NCBI GenBank assembly: GCA_002309335.1 | Contig: DBXH01000009.1 | Location: forward strand, 2,923 to 45,880 | DNA length: 42,958 nucleotides | Reading direction: 5' to 3' | From: Bacteroidales bacterium UBA1217 | GTDB lineage: Bacteria; Bacteroidota; Bacteroidia; Bacteroidales; P3 | Shown here: positions 1 through 6,275 of the stretch, in pieces | Numbering within the stretch: the stretch's first letter is position 1 | Layout of the letters: every line of letters starts with the position of its first letter | Program-made: the position numbers and the translations under genes | The notes under the pieces: generated by a model | The model's database searches: none | The model's input: only the letters and a program-made list of their open reading frames with translations | Told to the model about the DNA's origin: nothing

Positions 1-1353
1 TTCATCACCAGCACCTGCACCTTCGGGCGCTACGATGTGCCCAACGAGACCTGCGGCGCCGAGGAGTTCCTTTTGGCCGACGGAGCCGGAATAGCCTGCG
101 TCGCCGCCTCGCGGCCGATAGCCCACATACAGACGGTGAATACCGAGATGGTGATGCAAGCCCTCGATCCCGCCAACACCATAGGCGACGCCATCCGCAT
201 AGCCAAAAACAAACGTTCGGCCACCCAGTCGCTGGCGCTGATAGGCGACCCCGCGCTGCGGCTCAGCCATCCGCAATACAAGGTGGTGGTCACCGCCATC
301 AACGGCCGCGAAGTCGACAGCCTTCACGCCGACACCGCGCTGGTGCTGTCCACCGTAACGGTTGAGGGCGAGATCAGAGACCGCGACGGGCTGCTCGTCG
401 ACGACTTCGACGGCACCATCTACCCCGAAGTATACGACCGCGCCGTGTCGACCCACACCCTGGCCAACGACAACGACGGCTACGAGGTGGCATTCACCCT
501 GCAGAACAATATGCTCTACAAAGGACACGCCACCGTTAGCGGCGGGCGGTTCAGCTACCATTTCACGGTGCCTCGCGACGTAGCATACAAGTTCGACCGC
601 GCCAAACTTTCGCACTATGCCAAAAGCGCCACCGACGACGCCACCGGAGCCTACCTCAACCTCTATCTTGGCGGTTTCGACGAGAGCGTAGACCTGAGCG
701 AATCGCGGCCCGAAATCAGCCTATATATGAACGACACCAATTTCCGCAGCGGCGGCATCACCGACGCCTCCCCCACCCTGCTTGCCGTGCTCTACGACAG
801 CGTCGGCATCAACGCCGTGGGGAGCGGACTGGGACACGACATCACCGCCACCCTCGACGGGAACCCGAACAACATCATCATCCTCAACGACTTCTACGAG
901 ACCGACATCAACGACGAGCACCGCGGAACAATACGCTACAACATCAGCGGACTGACGAGCGGCCGACACACCATAAGAGTGAAAGCGTGGAACATCTTTA
1001 ACTACTCCAACAGCGCCGACATAGTGTTCTACGTCCACAGCGGCGACACTGCCACCACCAGCTTCGCCGCGTCGCCCAACCCCGCCAGCGAGCAAGTCAG
1101 CCTCAGTATGGAGCACAACTGCAAGGGCGGCATAGCGGGCGCGCAGCTCGAAATATTCGATATGCAAGGGCGCCGCGTGAAGACATTCACGCCGGCCGTT
1201 GCCGCCGACAGCTACGTTGTGGGACCCGTGTTGTGGAACCTCTGCGGCGACAACGGTATGCGCGTGCCGCCAGGAGTGTACATAGCCCGGTTCACAGTGA
1301 CCACCGACGACGGCGAGAGACTGTTCGAGAAGGGCAAAGTGATTGTGAAATAG
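1..1353 (+). CDS. porU: Type IX secretion system sortase PorU, C-terminal part (5' end outside window)
   Basis: The frame is open from base 1, so the gene is cut by the window edge; 450 residues remain of a protein that is usually over 1000. The first residues (ITSTCTFGRYD, then AEEFLL and GIACVAASRP) match the end of the C25 gingipain-type peptidase domain of PorU. The Cys at residue 6 sits where the family has its catalytic Cys. The rest is an extended beta-rich region ending in a sorting-type domain (SPNPASEQ, then IFDMQGRRVK, then a terminal VIVK). In this family PorU is a cell-surface sortase that removes the C-terminal signal of type IX cargo and attaches it to lipopolysaccharide. Its usual partner gene porV lies 1.2 kb downstream, separated by a repeat island. 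Identification is by motif and context; the catalytic His is not in the window. Confidence 0.88.
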   Translation, partial: FITSTCTFGRYDVPNETCGAEEFLLADGAGIACVAASRPIAHIQTVNTEMVMQALDPANTIGDAIRIAKNKRSATQSLALIGDPALRLSHPQYKVVVTAINGREVDSLHADTALVLSTVTVEGEIRDRDGLLVDDFDGTIYPEVYDRAVSTHTLANDNDGYEVAFTLQNNMLYKGHATVSGGRFSYHFTVPRDVAYKFDRAKLSHYAKSATDDATGAYLNLYLGGFDESVDLSESRPEISLYMNDTNFRSGGITDASPTLLAVLYDSVGINAVGSGLGHDITATLDGNPNNIIILNDFYETDINDEHRGTIRYNISGLTSGRHTIRVKAWNIFNYSNSADIVFYVHSGDTATTSFAASPNPASEQVSLSMEHNCKGGIAGAQLEIFDMQGRRVKTFTPAVAADSYVVGPVLWNLCGDNGMRVPPGVYIARFTVTTDDGERLFEKGKVIVK

Positions 1354-1402
1354 CGGCCGGCGCCCACCCCCCTCACGCTGGAAATCGGCCTGTGGAAGGG
1401 CT

Positions 1403-1426
1403 GCAAAAATGCTTTTGCAATTGCAA
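1403..1426 (+). repeat. Left arm of 24-base inverted repeat
   Basis: This 24-base sequence matches the reverse complement of 2113-2136 at 23 of 24 positions. It contains the 12-base palindrome TTGCAATTGCAA at its inner end. No target-site duplication is visible outside the arms. Confidence 0.8.
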
Positions 1427-1529
1427 AACAACAAAGTTTTACAGTTCCCAAAAATCTTCCTATCCTTGCAATTCGAAATTAGATAACTGATTTAAGGCGA
1501 AACAACCTAATACAACGCGATATAGATTA

Positions 1530-1658
1530 ATGGCATCAAAAGAAACAACAGCAAAACCATTCGTCAAGTGGGCTGGAGGTAAAGGACAACTGCTTAGCCA
1601 ATTGGACGTGTACCTTCCACAGCAGCTTGACGGGAGGCCGTTTACATATGTTGAATAA
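1530..1658 (+). pseudogene. DNA adenine methylase (D12 class) N-terminal remnant, 42 codons
   Basis: An ATG frame at 1530 encodes 42 residues with PFVKWAGGKGQLL near the N terminus, the classic S-adenosylmethionine-binding motif I of Dam/D12-type N6-adenine methyltransferases. The frame stops with TAA after TYVE. Intact members of the family run about 260-300 residues and carry a DPPY catalytic motif, which does not follow here in any frame I could read. The start region is intact while everything after motif I is missing, so this is a truncated gene rather than a functional one. It lies between the inverted repeat arms. It probably derives from a restriction-modification or phage methylase. 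Confidence 0.75.
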
Positions 1659-1711
1659 AATAAACTATGATATCACAAAATGTGACATCATCATAATTTA
1701 AGAAATAAACA

Positions 1712-1807
1712 ATGAATACGGAAACAGCATTACAGCCAGAAGTAATAAAAAATACAATATACGATATCCGTGGCCAAAAGGTGAAGACAGTCAGCTTAAT
1801 TGTTTGA
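1712..1807 (+). pseudogene. Fragment resembling a type IX secretion C-terminal sorting domain
   Basis: A 31-codon ATG frame contains TIYDIRGQKVKTVSL, which resembles the central strand-turn-strand of type IX sorting domains (compare IYDITGRNI near the end of the large leucine-rich-repeat protein and IFDMQGRRVK in PorU). There is no upstream signal-peptide-bearing protein and no intact domain around it. It may be the tail of a deleted cargo gene. The match is short, so confidence is low. Confidence 0.4.
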
Positions 1808-1906
1808 TGTGTCAGGAAGAAATGGCCATTGAGTCTTTGCCGTTCTTGTCGGATTAAAACCGAGAACTGAGAACGCCTAATGCGACACACCCCGCCCTTA
1901 CGGGCA

Positions 1907-1923
1907 CCCCTCTCCGAGAGGGG
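1907..1923. repeat. GC-rich palindrome (8-1-8), copy 1 of a dispersed unit
   Basis: CCCCTCTC, one base, then GAGAGGGG forms a perfect hairpin. A smaller GCCC/GGGC hairpin lies just upstream at 1894-1905. The 16 bases at 1911-1926 recur exactly at 2057-2072, and a 14-base phrase at 1879-1892 recurs at 1943-1956, so this is repetitive spacer DNA rather than a terminator for a gene. Confidence 0.65.
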
Positions 1924-2056
1924 AGGGAAATGGAGAACGGAAAATGCGACACACCCTGCCGCTGTTTTGCCACACGCGAATCAGCTTTGCGTAACACACC
2001 CCGGCCTTTTTATTCTCCGCTTCGCTATCGGGACGGCCACTGGCAGTCCCTTCACA

Positions 2057-2072
2057 TCTCCGAGAGGGGAGG
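2057..2072. repeat. GC-rich unit, copy 2
   Basis: This is an exact 16-base direct repeat of 1911-1926 (core CTCCGAGAGGGGAGG), in the same orientation and 146 bases away. Confidence 0.65.
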
Positions 2073-2112
2073 TTGCAGTGCGGTCCAAATCTGGTTACTG
2101 GTAACTGGTATC

Positions 2113-2136
2113 TTGCAATTGCAAATGCATTTTTGC
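2113..2136 (-). repeat. Right arm of 24-base inverted repeat
   Basis: This is the partner of 1403-1426, with one mismatch in 24. The two arms enclose 686 bases including the methylase and sorting-domain remnants. They could be terminal inverted repeats of a decayed element or two REP-like units in opposite orientation. Confidence 0.8.
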
Positions 2137-2150
2137 TTCTTCTGAAAAAA

Positions 2151-2435
2151 TCAGAAACCTCTAAAATGAATATTCGCAGCTCCACTCGCGAAACTGGAGA
2201 CTTTTTGGAAACAGGTGTTCGTAAAATTCGGTGGATCTGACATCGTTCCGTCGAGGGCTTCATCGTCGAACTCGGCTCCGCGGAGATCGGCACCCTCGAA
2301 GTTGGTGCCGGAAAGGTCGCAACCCCGGAAGTCTGCGAACATCAGATCTTCGTAGGAGAGGTCGGCTCCCGCCAGGGTCTCTAGTTCGGGGAACTCCCGA
2401 ATCACTTCGCCGTTTGTGTCTTTGATGATTACCAT
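2151..2435 (-). CDS. Small pentapeptide-repeat protein
   Basis: The 94-residue product contains consecutive A(D/N)LXX-type pentapeptides between about residues 23 and 57 (GADLSY, FADFRG, CDLSG, TNFEG, ADLRG, AEFDD), which fold as a short right-handed beta helix. It has no signal peptide or membrane segment. The C-terminal 35 residues do not fit the repeat and could be sequence gained after a lost stop next to the repeat island. The start is the ATG 18 bases downstream of a consensus TAATTTTG box on the minus strand. The gene is divergent from porV. Its specific role is unknown; pentapeptide proteins range from gyrase protection to effectors, and nothing here selects among them. Confidence 0.65.
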   Translation of the reverse strand: MVIIKDTNGEVIREFPELETLAGADLSYEDLMFADFRGCDLSGTNFEGADLRGAEFDDEALDGTMSDPPNFTNTCFQKVSSFASGAANIHFRGF

Positions 2436-2452
2436 AACTTTATTTTTCGCTG

Positions 2453-2460
2453 CAAAATTA
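2453..2460 (-). promoter_or_regulatory. -7 promoter box of the pentapeptide-repeat gene
   Basis: The minus strand reads TAATTTTG, an exact match to the Bacteroidetes TAnnTTTG consensus, 17 bases before the ATG. Confidence 0.65.
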
Positions 2461-2586
2461 CGAAAATTTTCCGATATGGATTTTTTACGGAAATTATTTT
2501 TATGCCTCTAAACTTTCATCCGCAAGAAAAAAAGTGGATCGGGCACAATAATTTTATAATAACGGCGTTTTAGTGGGACTTTATAT

Positions 2587-2594
2587 CATCTTTG
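2587..2594 (+). promoter_or_regulatory. -7-like promoter box of porV
   Basis: CATCTTTG matches TAnnTTTG at all but the first base and ends only four bases before the porV ATG at 2599. A transcript starting from it would have essentially no leader. Confidence 0.5.
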
Positions 2595-2598
2595 CACA

Positions 2599-3798
2599 AT
2601 GAAGAAAAACTTTTTTAGAAGCATCTTGTTGACTTTGTTTGCGTTGGGAATGACCAACGGTGTGCAGGCTCAGTACAACTCTTCGACCAGCTCGTCGACT
2701 GGACAAAGCAACAACTATATCCACACGGGTATCCCTATCCTGCAGATTGCTCCCGACGCTATTGCCGGTGCACTTGGCGACGCGGGCGCCGCATACGAGC
2801 CCAATGCCTACTCGCAGCACTGGAACAACGCCAAAATCGCTTTCGCCCAAAACGAGATGAGCATCACTACAACCTATACTCCTTGGCTGCGCAAGCTGGA
2901 CCCTGAGATGAACTTCCTCTATCTGGGTGCCTACAAGCGCATTAACAAGCGCAGCGCTGTTGCGGCTTCGCTCACCTATTTCACCCTGGGCAAGATTGAC
3001 CACACCGATGAATACGGCAACGCGCAAGGTACTTTCAGACCCAACGAGTTTGCGATGGACGCCACCTACTCGATGAAGCTGGCGGACAATCTGGCCCTCG
3101 GCGCTTCGGCCCGATATATCCACAGCGACCTGACGCAGGGTCTGGATGTGGAGCAGATGACGACTAAGGCCGCCAACGCTCTGGCCGCCGACGTGGGTCT
3201 GTACTATGAATCGAACATTGACAAAAACCAGCAAATCGCGGCTGCCCTTACGCTCAGCAACCTGGGTTCGAAGCTTTCGTACTCGGACGACGACACGGAG
3301 AACGAGTTTCTGCCGGCCAGCATCAGAGTGGGCGGACGCTACTCGTATGAGATCGACGATTATAACAAGATCAATGTGCTGATGGACTTGAGCAAGATGC
3401 TCGTCCCCACCCCGCCGCAATGGAACAGCACCGACAGCGTGTGGGAGGGCTACTATACCGACCTGGCCGACTATCATATGACGGGCTCGGTGCTGGGCGC
3501 TATCCAGTCGTTCTACGATGCCCCGGGCGGACTGAAGGAGGAGCTGCACGAGGTGATGGTCTCGCTGGGTGCTGAATACTGGTATTCAAATGTGTTCGCC
3601 GCCCGTATGGGTTATTTCTACGAGCACAAGACCAAGGGCGCCCGCCAGTATCTGACTCTGGGTGTGGGTATTCGCTACAATGTGATGGAGTTTGACTTCT
3701 CCTACCTGCTGCCGACAACGAGTTTCAGCACCAACCCGCTGGCCAACACTATCCGCGCCACGATTACCATCAACTTCAAAAAGGATAAGAAATCGTGA
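2599..3798 (+). CDS. porV: Type IX secretion outer-membrane shuttle protein PorV (LptO)
   Basis: The 399-residue protein has a signal peptide (about residues 1-25, ending VQAQ) and then a FadL-like outer-membrane barrel. The N-terminal pattern HTGIPILQIAPDA...GALGDAGAA and the tail RATITINF are characteristic of PorV. In type IX secretion PorV binds folded cargo in the outer membrane through its C-terminal domain, carries it from the translocon and presents it to the sortase PorU. porU is directly upstream apart from the repeat island. The stop codon overlaps the ispF start by four bases. The family call is secure. Confidence 0.93.
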   Translation: MKKNFFRSILLTLFALGMTNGVQAQYNSSTSSSTGQSNNYIHTGIPILQIAPDAIAGALGDAGAAYEPNAYSQHWNNAKIAFAQNEMSITTTYTPWLRKLDPEMNFLYLGAYKRINKRSAVAASLTYFTLGKIDHTDEYGNAQGTFRPNEFAMDATYSMKLADNLALGASARYIHSDLTQGLDVEQMTTKAANALAADVGLYYESNIDKNQQIAAALTLSNLGSKLSYSDDDTENEFLPASIRVGGRYSYEIDDYNKINVLMDLSKMLVPTPPQWNSTDSVWEGYYTDLADYHMTGSVLGAIQSFYDAPGGLKEELHEVMVSLGAEYWYSNVFAARMGYFYEHKTKGARQYLTLGVGIRYNVMEFDFSYLLPTTSFSTNPLANTIRATITINFKKDKKS

Positions 3799-4274
3799 AA
3801 ATAAGAACCGGCATAGGATATGACGTTCACCAGCTGAAAGAGGGTCTCCCGCTTTGGCTGGGGGGCATCAGGGTGGAACATACGAAAGGACTTGTGGGCC
3901 ACTCGGACGCCGACGTGCTTATCCACGCTATCTGCGACGCTCTGCTGGGCGCCGCTGCTCTGGGCGACATAGGTCAGCACTTTCCCGACAGCGACCCCGC
4001 CTATAAGGGTATTGACAGCAAGGTGCTGCTGAAGAATGTGTGCAACCTGCTGAACGAGAAGGGATATGCCATTGGCAATGTGGATGCGATTCTGTGTATG
4101 CAGAAACCCAAGGTGGCTTCGTACATCCCGCTGATGCGCCAGACTCTCGCCGAGGTGATGGGGATTGATGTCGACGATGTATCGGTAAAAGCCACCACCA
4201 CCGAGCATCTCGGTTTCGAAGGCCGCGAGGAGGGTATATCGGCTATTGCTAATGTGTTAATTACCAGACAATGA
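3795..4274 (+). CDS. ispF: 2-C-methyl-D-erythritol 2,4-cyclodiphosphate synthase
   Basis: The 159-residue protein catalyses cyclisation of CDP-methylerythritol phosphate to the 2,4-cyclodiphosphate in the non-mevalonate isoprenoid pathway. The metal ligands are visible: Asp10 and His12 in GYDVH and His44 in VLIHA, each two residues on from the E. coli positions. HSDAD, GDIGQHFPD and the C-terminal KATTTE motif are also present. The start is GTG inside the porV stop (GTGA overlap), which suggests translational coupling; no ATG gives a complete N terminus. The stop overlaps clpS in the same way. Confidence 0.95.
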   Translation: MKIRTGIGYDVHQLKEGLPLWLGGIRVEHTKGLVGHSDADVLIHAICDALLGAAALGDIGQHFPDSDPAYKGIDSKVLLKNVCNLLNEKGYAIGNVDAILCMQKPKVASYIPLMRQTLAEVMGIDVDDVSVKATTTEHLGFEGREEGISAIANVLITRQ

Positions 4275-4555
4275 AAGACGACAGCCAATATAAAGAAAAA
4301 GAAGAACAAGGCGTTGATCTGCTCGAAGACAACGGCTGCAAGCTGGTGTTGTATAACGACGACTACCACACGTTCGACTATGTGATAAAGGCTCTGGTGG
4401 ACATCTGTCGCCACACGTACGAGCAGGCTGAGCAATGCACGATAATGGTTCACTATACGGGCAAATGCATAGTGAAGAGCGGCGGCTACGAGGAGCTGCT
4501 TCCTATGCACACCGCCCTGCTCAACAAACAACTAACATCGGAAATAATACAATAA
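4271..4555 (+). CDS. clpS: ATP-dependent Clp protease adaptor ClpS
   Basis: The 94-residue protein has a short charged N-terminal tail, then the ClpS core: LVLYNDDYHTFDYVI holds the NDD plus (S/T)xxxV surface used for N-degron and Clp contact, and a final GGYEELL segment follows. The family delivers N-degron substrates to ClpA/ClpC. The ATG overlaps the ispF stop (ATGA). No Clp ATPase gene is present in this window. An NfeD-type gene starts two bases after the stop, so porV-ispF-clpS-nfeD can be one transcript. Confidence 0.88.
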   Translation: MKDDSQYKEKEEQGVDLLEDNGCKLVLYNDDYHTFDYVIKALVDICRHTYEQAEQCTIMVHYTGKCIVKSGGYEELLPMHTALLNKQLTSEIIQ

Positions 4556-4557
4556 CT

Positions 4558-5025
4558 ATGAGTTGGCCAATTATAATAATAGTACTACTTGCCGGATTGG
4601 CGCTGATTGCGCTCGAGATTGTGGCCCTTCCGGGTGCCGTTAGCGGCATCTGCGGCGGTGCGCTGGTGATTATCGGAGTGTGGCAGACTTACGCCCAATA
4701 TGGGAACACCGCCGGCAATATCACCCTGATAGCGAGTATCTTTGTCGGCCTCATTATGCTTGTCATTCTGATGAAAAGCGGAACCTGGAAACGGTTCAGC
4801 CTTAAGGAGGAGAGCGACAGCAAGGTGAACCAGGTGGACGCAACGACAATAAAGGTCGGCGCTAAAGGCAAAACGATATCCCGACTGGCTCCCGCTGGCA
4901 AAGCCTTGTTTGACAATGAGATTGTGGAGGTGCACAGCGAAGAGGGCTTCATCGACGAAGGCGAAGAGGTGGAGGTAATCGAGATTGAAGGCTACAAAAT
5001 TATTGTAAAAAAAACCAACCCTTAA
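4558..5025 (+). CDS. NfeD-family membrane protein
   Basis: The 155-residue protein has two to three hydrophobic segments (about residues 3-20, 26-42 and 53-73), then a cytosolic beta-rich C-terminal domain (about 90-152) of the NfeD OB-fold type, with the pattern GKTISRLAPAGKALFDNEIVE typical of the family shortened here to its core. The start is the ATG at 4558; an upstream in-frame extension would lie within clpS and is rejected. NfeD proteins pair with flotillin-like proteins such as FloA, and floA follows 32 bases later, so the two probably work together in membrane microdomain organisation. Confidence 0.85.
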   Translation: MSWPIIIIVLLAGLALIALEIVALPGAVSGICGGALVIIGVWQTYAQYGNTAGNITLIASIFVGLIMLVILMKSGTWKRFSLKEESDSKVNQVDATTIKVGAKGKTISRLAPAGKALFDNEIVEVHSEEGFIDEGEEVEVIEIEGYKIIVKKTNP

Positions 5026-5057
5026 ACTTTAAACTAAAAACTTAAAAAATAAATATT

Positions 5058-6038
5058 ATGGATCCCATTACACTTGTAATTATCTTTGCGTGTATCATTT
5101 TCTTGATACTGTTTCTGTGGCTGGTACCCATCGGAATATGGTTCCAGGCCCTTATCAGCGGCGTCCACACCTCGCTGATTCAGCTGATTTTTATGCGTTT
5201 CCGTAAGGTTCCGCCAGCTGTGATTGTGACCAATATGGTGTCGGCTGCAAAGGCCGGCCTCAAAGTGTCGCAGAACGAATTGGAGGCCCACTATCTGGCA
5301 GGCGGCCGCGTCAACAGCGTCGTAAAGGCTCTCATTTCGGCCGACAAAGCCAATATGAACCTCGACTTCAAGACCTGCACCGCTATCGACCTTGCAGGCC
5401 GCGATGTGCTCAACGCCGTTCAGACTTCGGTCAACCCCAAAGTTATCGACACTCCCCCTGTGGCCGCTGTCGCCAAAGACGGTATCCAGCTGATTGCTAA
5501 AGCCCGCGTAACCGTGCGCACCAACATCAAACAGCTGGTCGGCGGCGCCGGTGAGGAGACCATCCTGGCCCGTGTAGGCGAGGGTATCGTCACCTCGATC
5601 GGTTCGGCCACGAGCCACAAGCAGGTGCTCGAGAACCCCGACAGCATCTCCAAGCTGGTGCTCACCAAAGGTTTGGACAGCGGAACGGCTTTTGAGATTC
5701 TCTCGATCGATATCGCCGACATCGACGTTGGTAAGAATATCGGCGCACAGCTGCAGATGGACCAGGCCAACGCCGACAAGAACATTGCTCAAGCAAAAGC
5801 TGAGGAACGTCGCGCAATGGCTGTCGCTCAGGAGCAGGAAATGAAAGCAAAGGCTCAGGAGGCCCGCGCTAAGGTTATCGAGGCTGAAGCTGAAGTGCCG
5901 CTGGCAATGGCAGAGGCTTTCCGCAGCGGCAATCTCGGCATTATGGATTACTACCGTATGAAGAACATCCAGGCCGACACCGGTATGCGCGAATCCATCT
6001 CCAAACCGGCAGCAAACAAAGACACCAAGAACAACTAA
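5058..6038 (+). CDS. floA: Flotillin-like protein FloA
   Basis: The 326-residue protein has an N-terminal membrane hairpin (residues about 4-32), an SPFH-type domain with the near-invariant FloA stretch VPPAVIVTNMVSAAKAG and IDLAGRDVLNAVQ, and an Ala/Glu-rich helical region (about 235-290, for example AKAEERRAMAVAQEQE) that forms coiled coils for oligomerisation. Its length matches the family. FloA scaffolds functional membrane microdomains. It is the second gene of an nfeD-floA pair and is followed by a strong terminator. Confidence 0.93.
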   Translation: MDPITLVIIFACIIFLILFLWLVPIGIWFQALISGVHTSLIQLIFMRFRKVPPAVIVTNMVSAAKAGLKVSQNELEAHYLAGGRVNSVVKALISADKANMNLDFKTCTAIDLAGRDVLNAVQTSVNPKVIDTPPVAAVAKDGIQLIAKARVTVRTNIKQLVGGAGEETILARVGEGIVTSIGSATSHKQVLENPDSISKLVLTKGLDSGTAFEILSIDIADIDVGKNIGAQLQMDQANADKNIAQAKAEERRAMAVAQEQEMKAKAQEARAKVIEAEAEVPLAMAEAFRSGNLGIMDYYRMKNIQADTGMRESISKPAANKDTKNN

Positions 6039-6064
6039 AGAGAGTTGACCGGTTATAAATGCAA

Positions 6065-6097
6065 AGTTGCCCGAAACCTCGGGCAACTTTTTTTTTT
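6065..6097 (+). terminator. Rho-independent terminator after floA
   Basis: A ten-base-pair stem, AGTTGCCCGA with its complement TCGGGCAACT, and a four-base loop are followed by a run of ten T. Confidence 0.92.
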
Positions 6098-6133
6098 GAT
6101 GCAAAAGTTTTTTCCAAAATGAAAAAAAATGTG

Positions 6134-6141
6134 TATTTTTG
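6134..6141 (+). promoter_or_regulatory. -7 promoter box of the leucine-rich-repeat protein gene
   Basis: TATTTTTG matches TAnnTTTG exactly and lies between the floA terminator and the gene. With the chosen start codon the leader is about 130 bases. Confidence 0.6.
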
Positions 6142-6275
6142 CATTTTGAAATCTTAAAAGCAATTAATCCATGAGCACACAAGGTTTGTTCAAGTATTGT
6201 GCAACAATCCTGGATCTGGGAAAAATGCAGAATCGTTCTGTTGATTTGTCAAAGAATCATAATTTTAAAACAAAT

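Larger units (their letters stand above)
1354..2150. other. Gene-poor, repeat-rich island between porU and the pentapeptide gene
   Basis: About 800 bases hold no intact gene. They contain a near-perfect 24-base inverted repeat pair, a 42-codon methylase remnant, a 31-codon sorting-domain-like remnant, two copies of a 16-base GC-rich palindromic unit, short hairpins and a direct repeat. The stretch looks like accumulated debris of one or more inserted elements; no transposase is visible. Confidence 0.7.

Noticed and set aside
1861..2110. Several 70-130-codon frames on both strands in the porU-porV island
   Set aside because: They are made of GC-rich repeats and spacer phrases without a plausible protein sequence.
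2581..3549. 322-codon open frame on the minus strand
   Set aside because: It lies entirely antisense to porV, which has clear protein features. The frame reflects codon composition.
5034..6182. 382-codon open frame on the minus strand
   Set aside because: It is antisense to floA and runs through the terminator after it; no domain was recognised.
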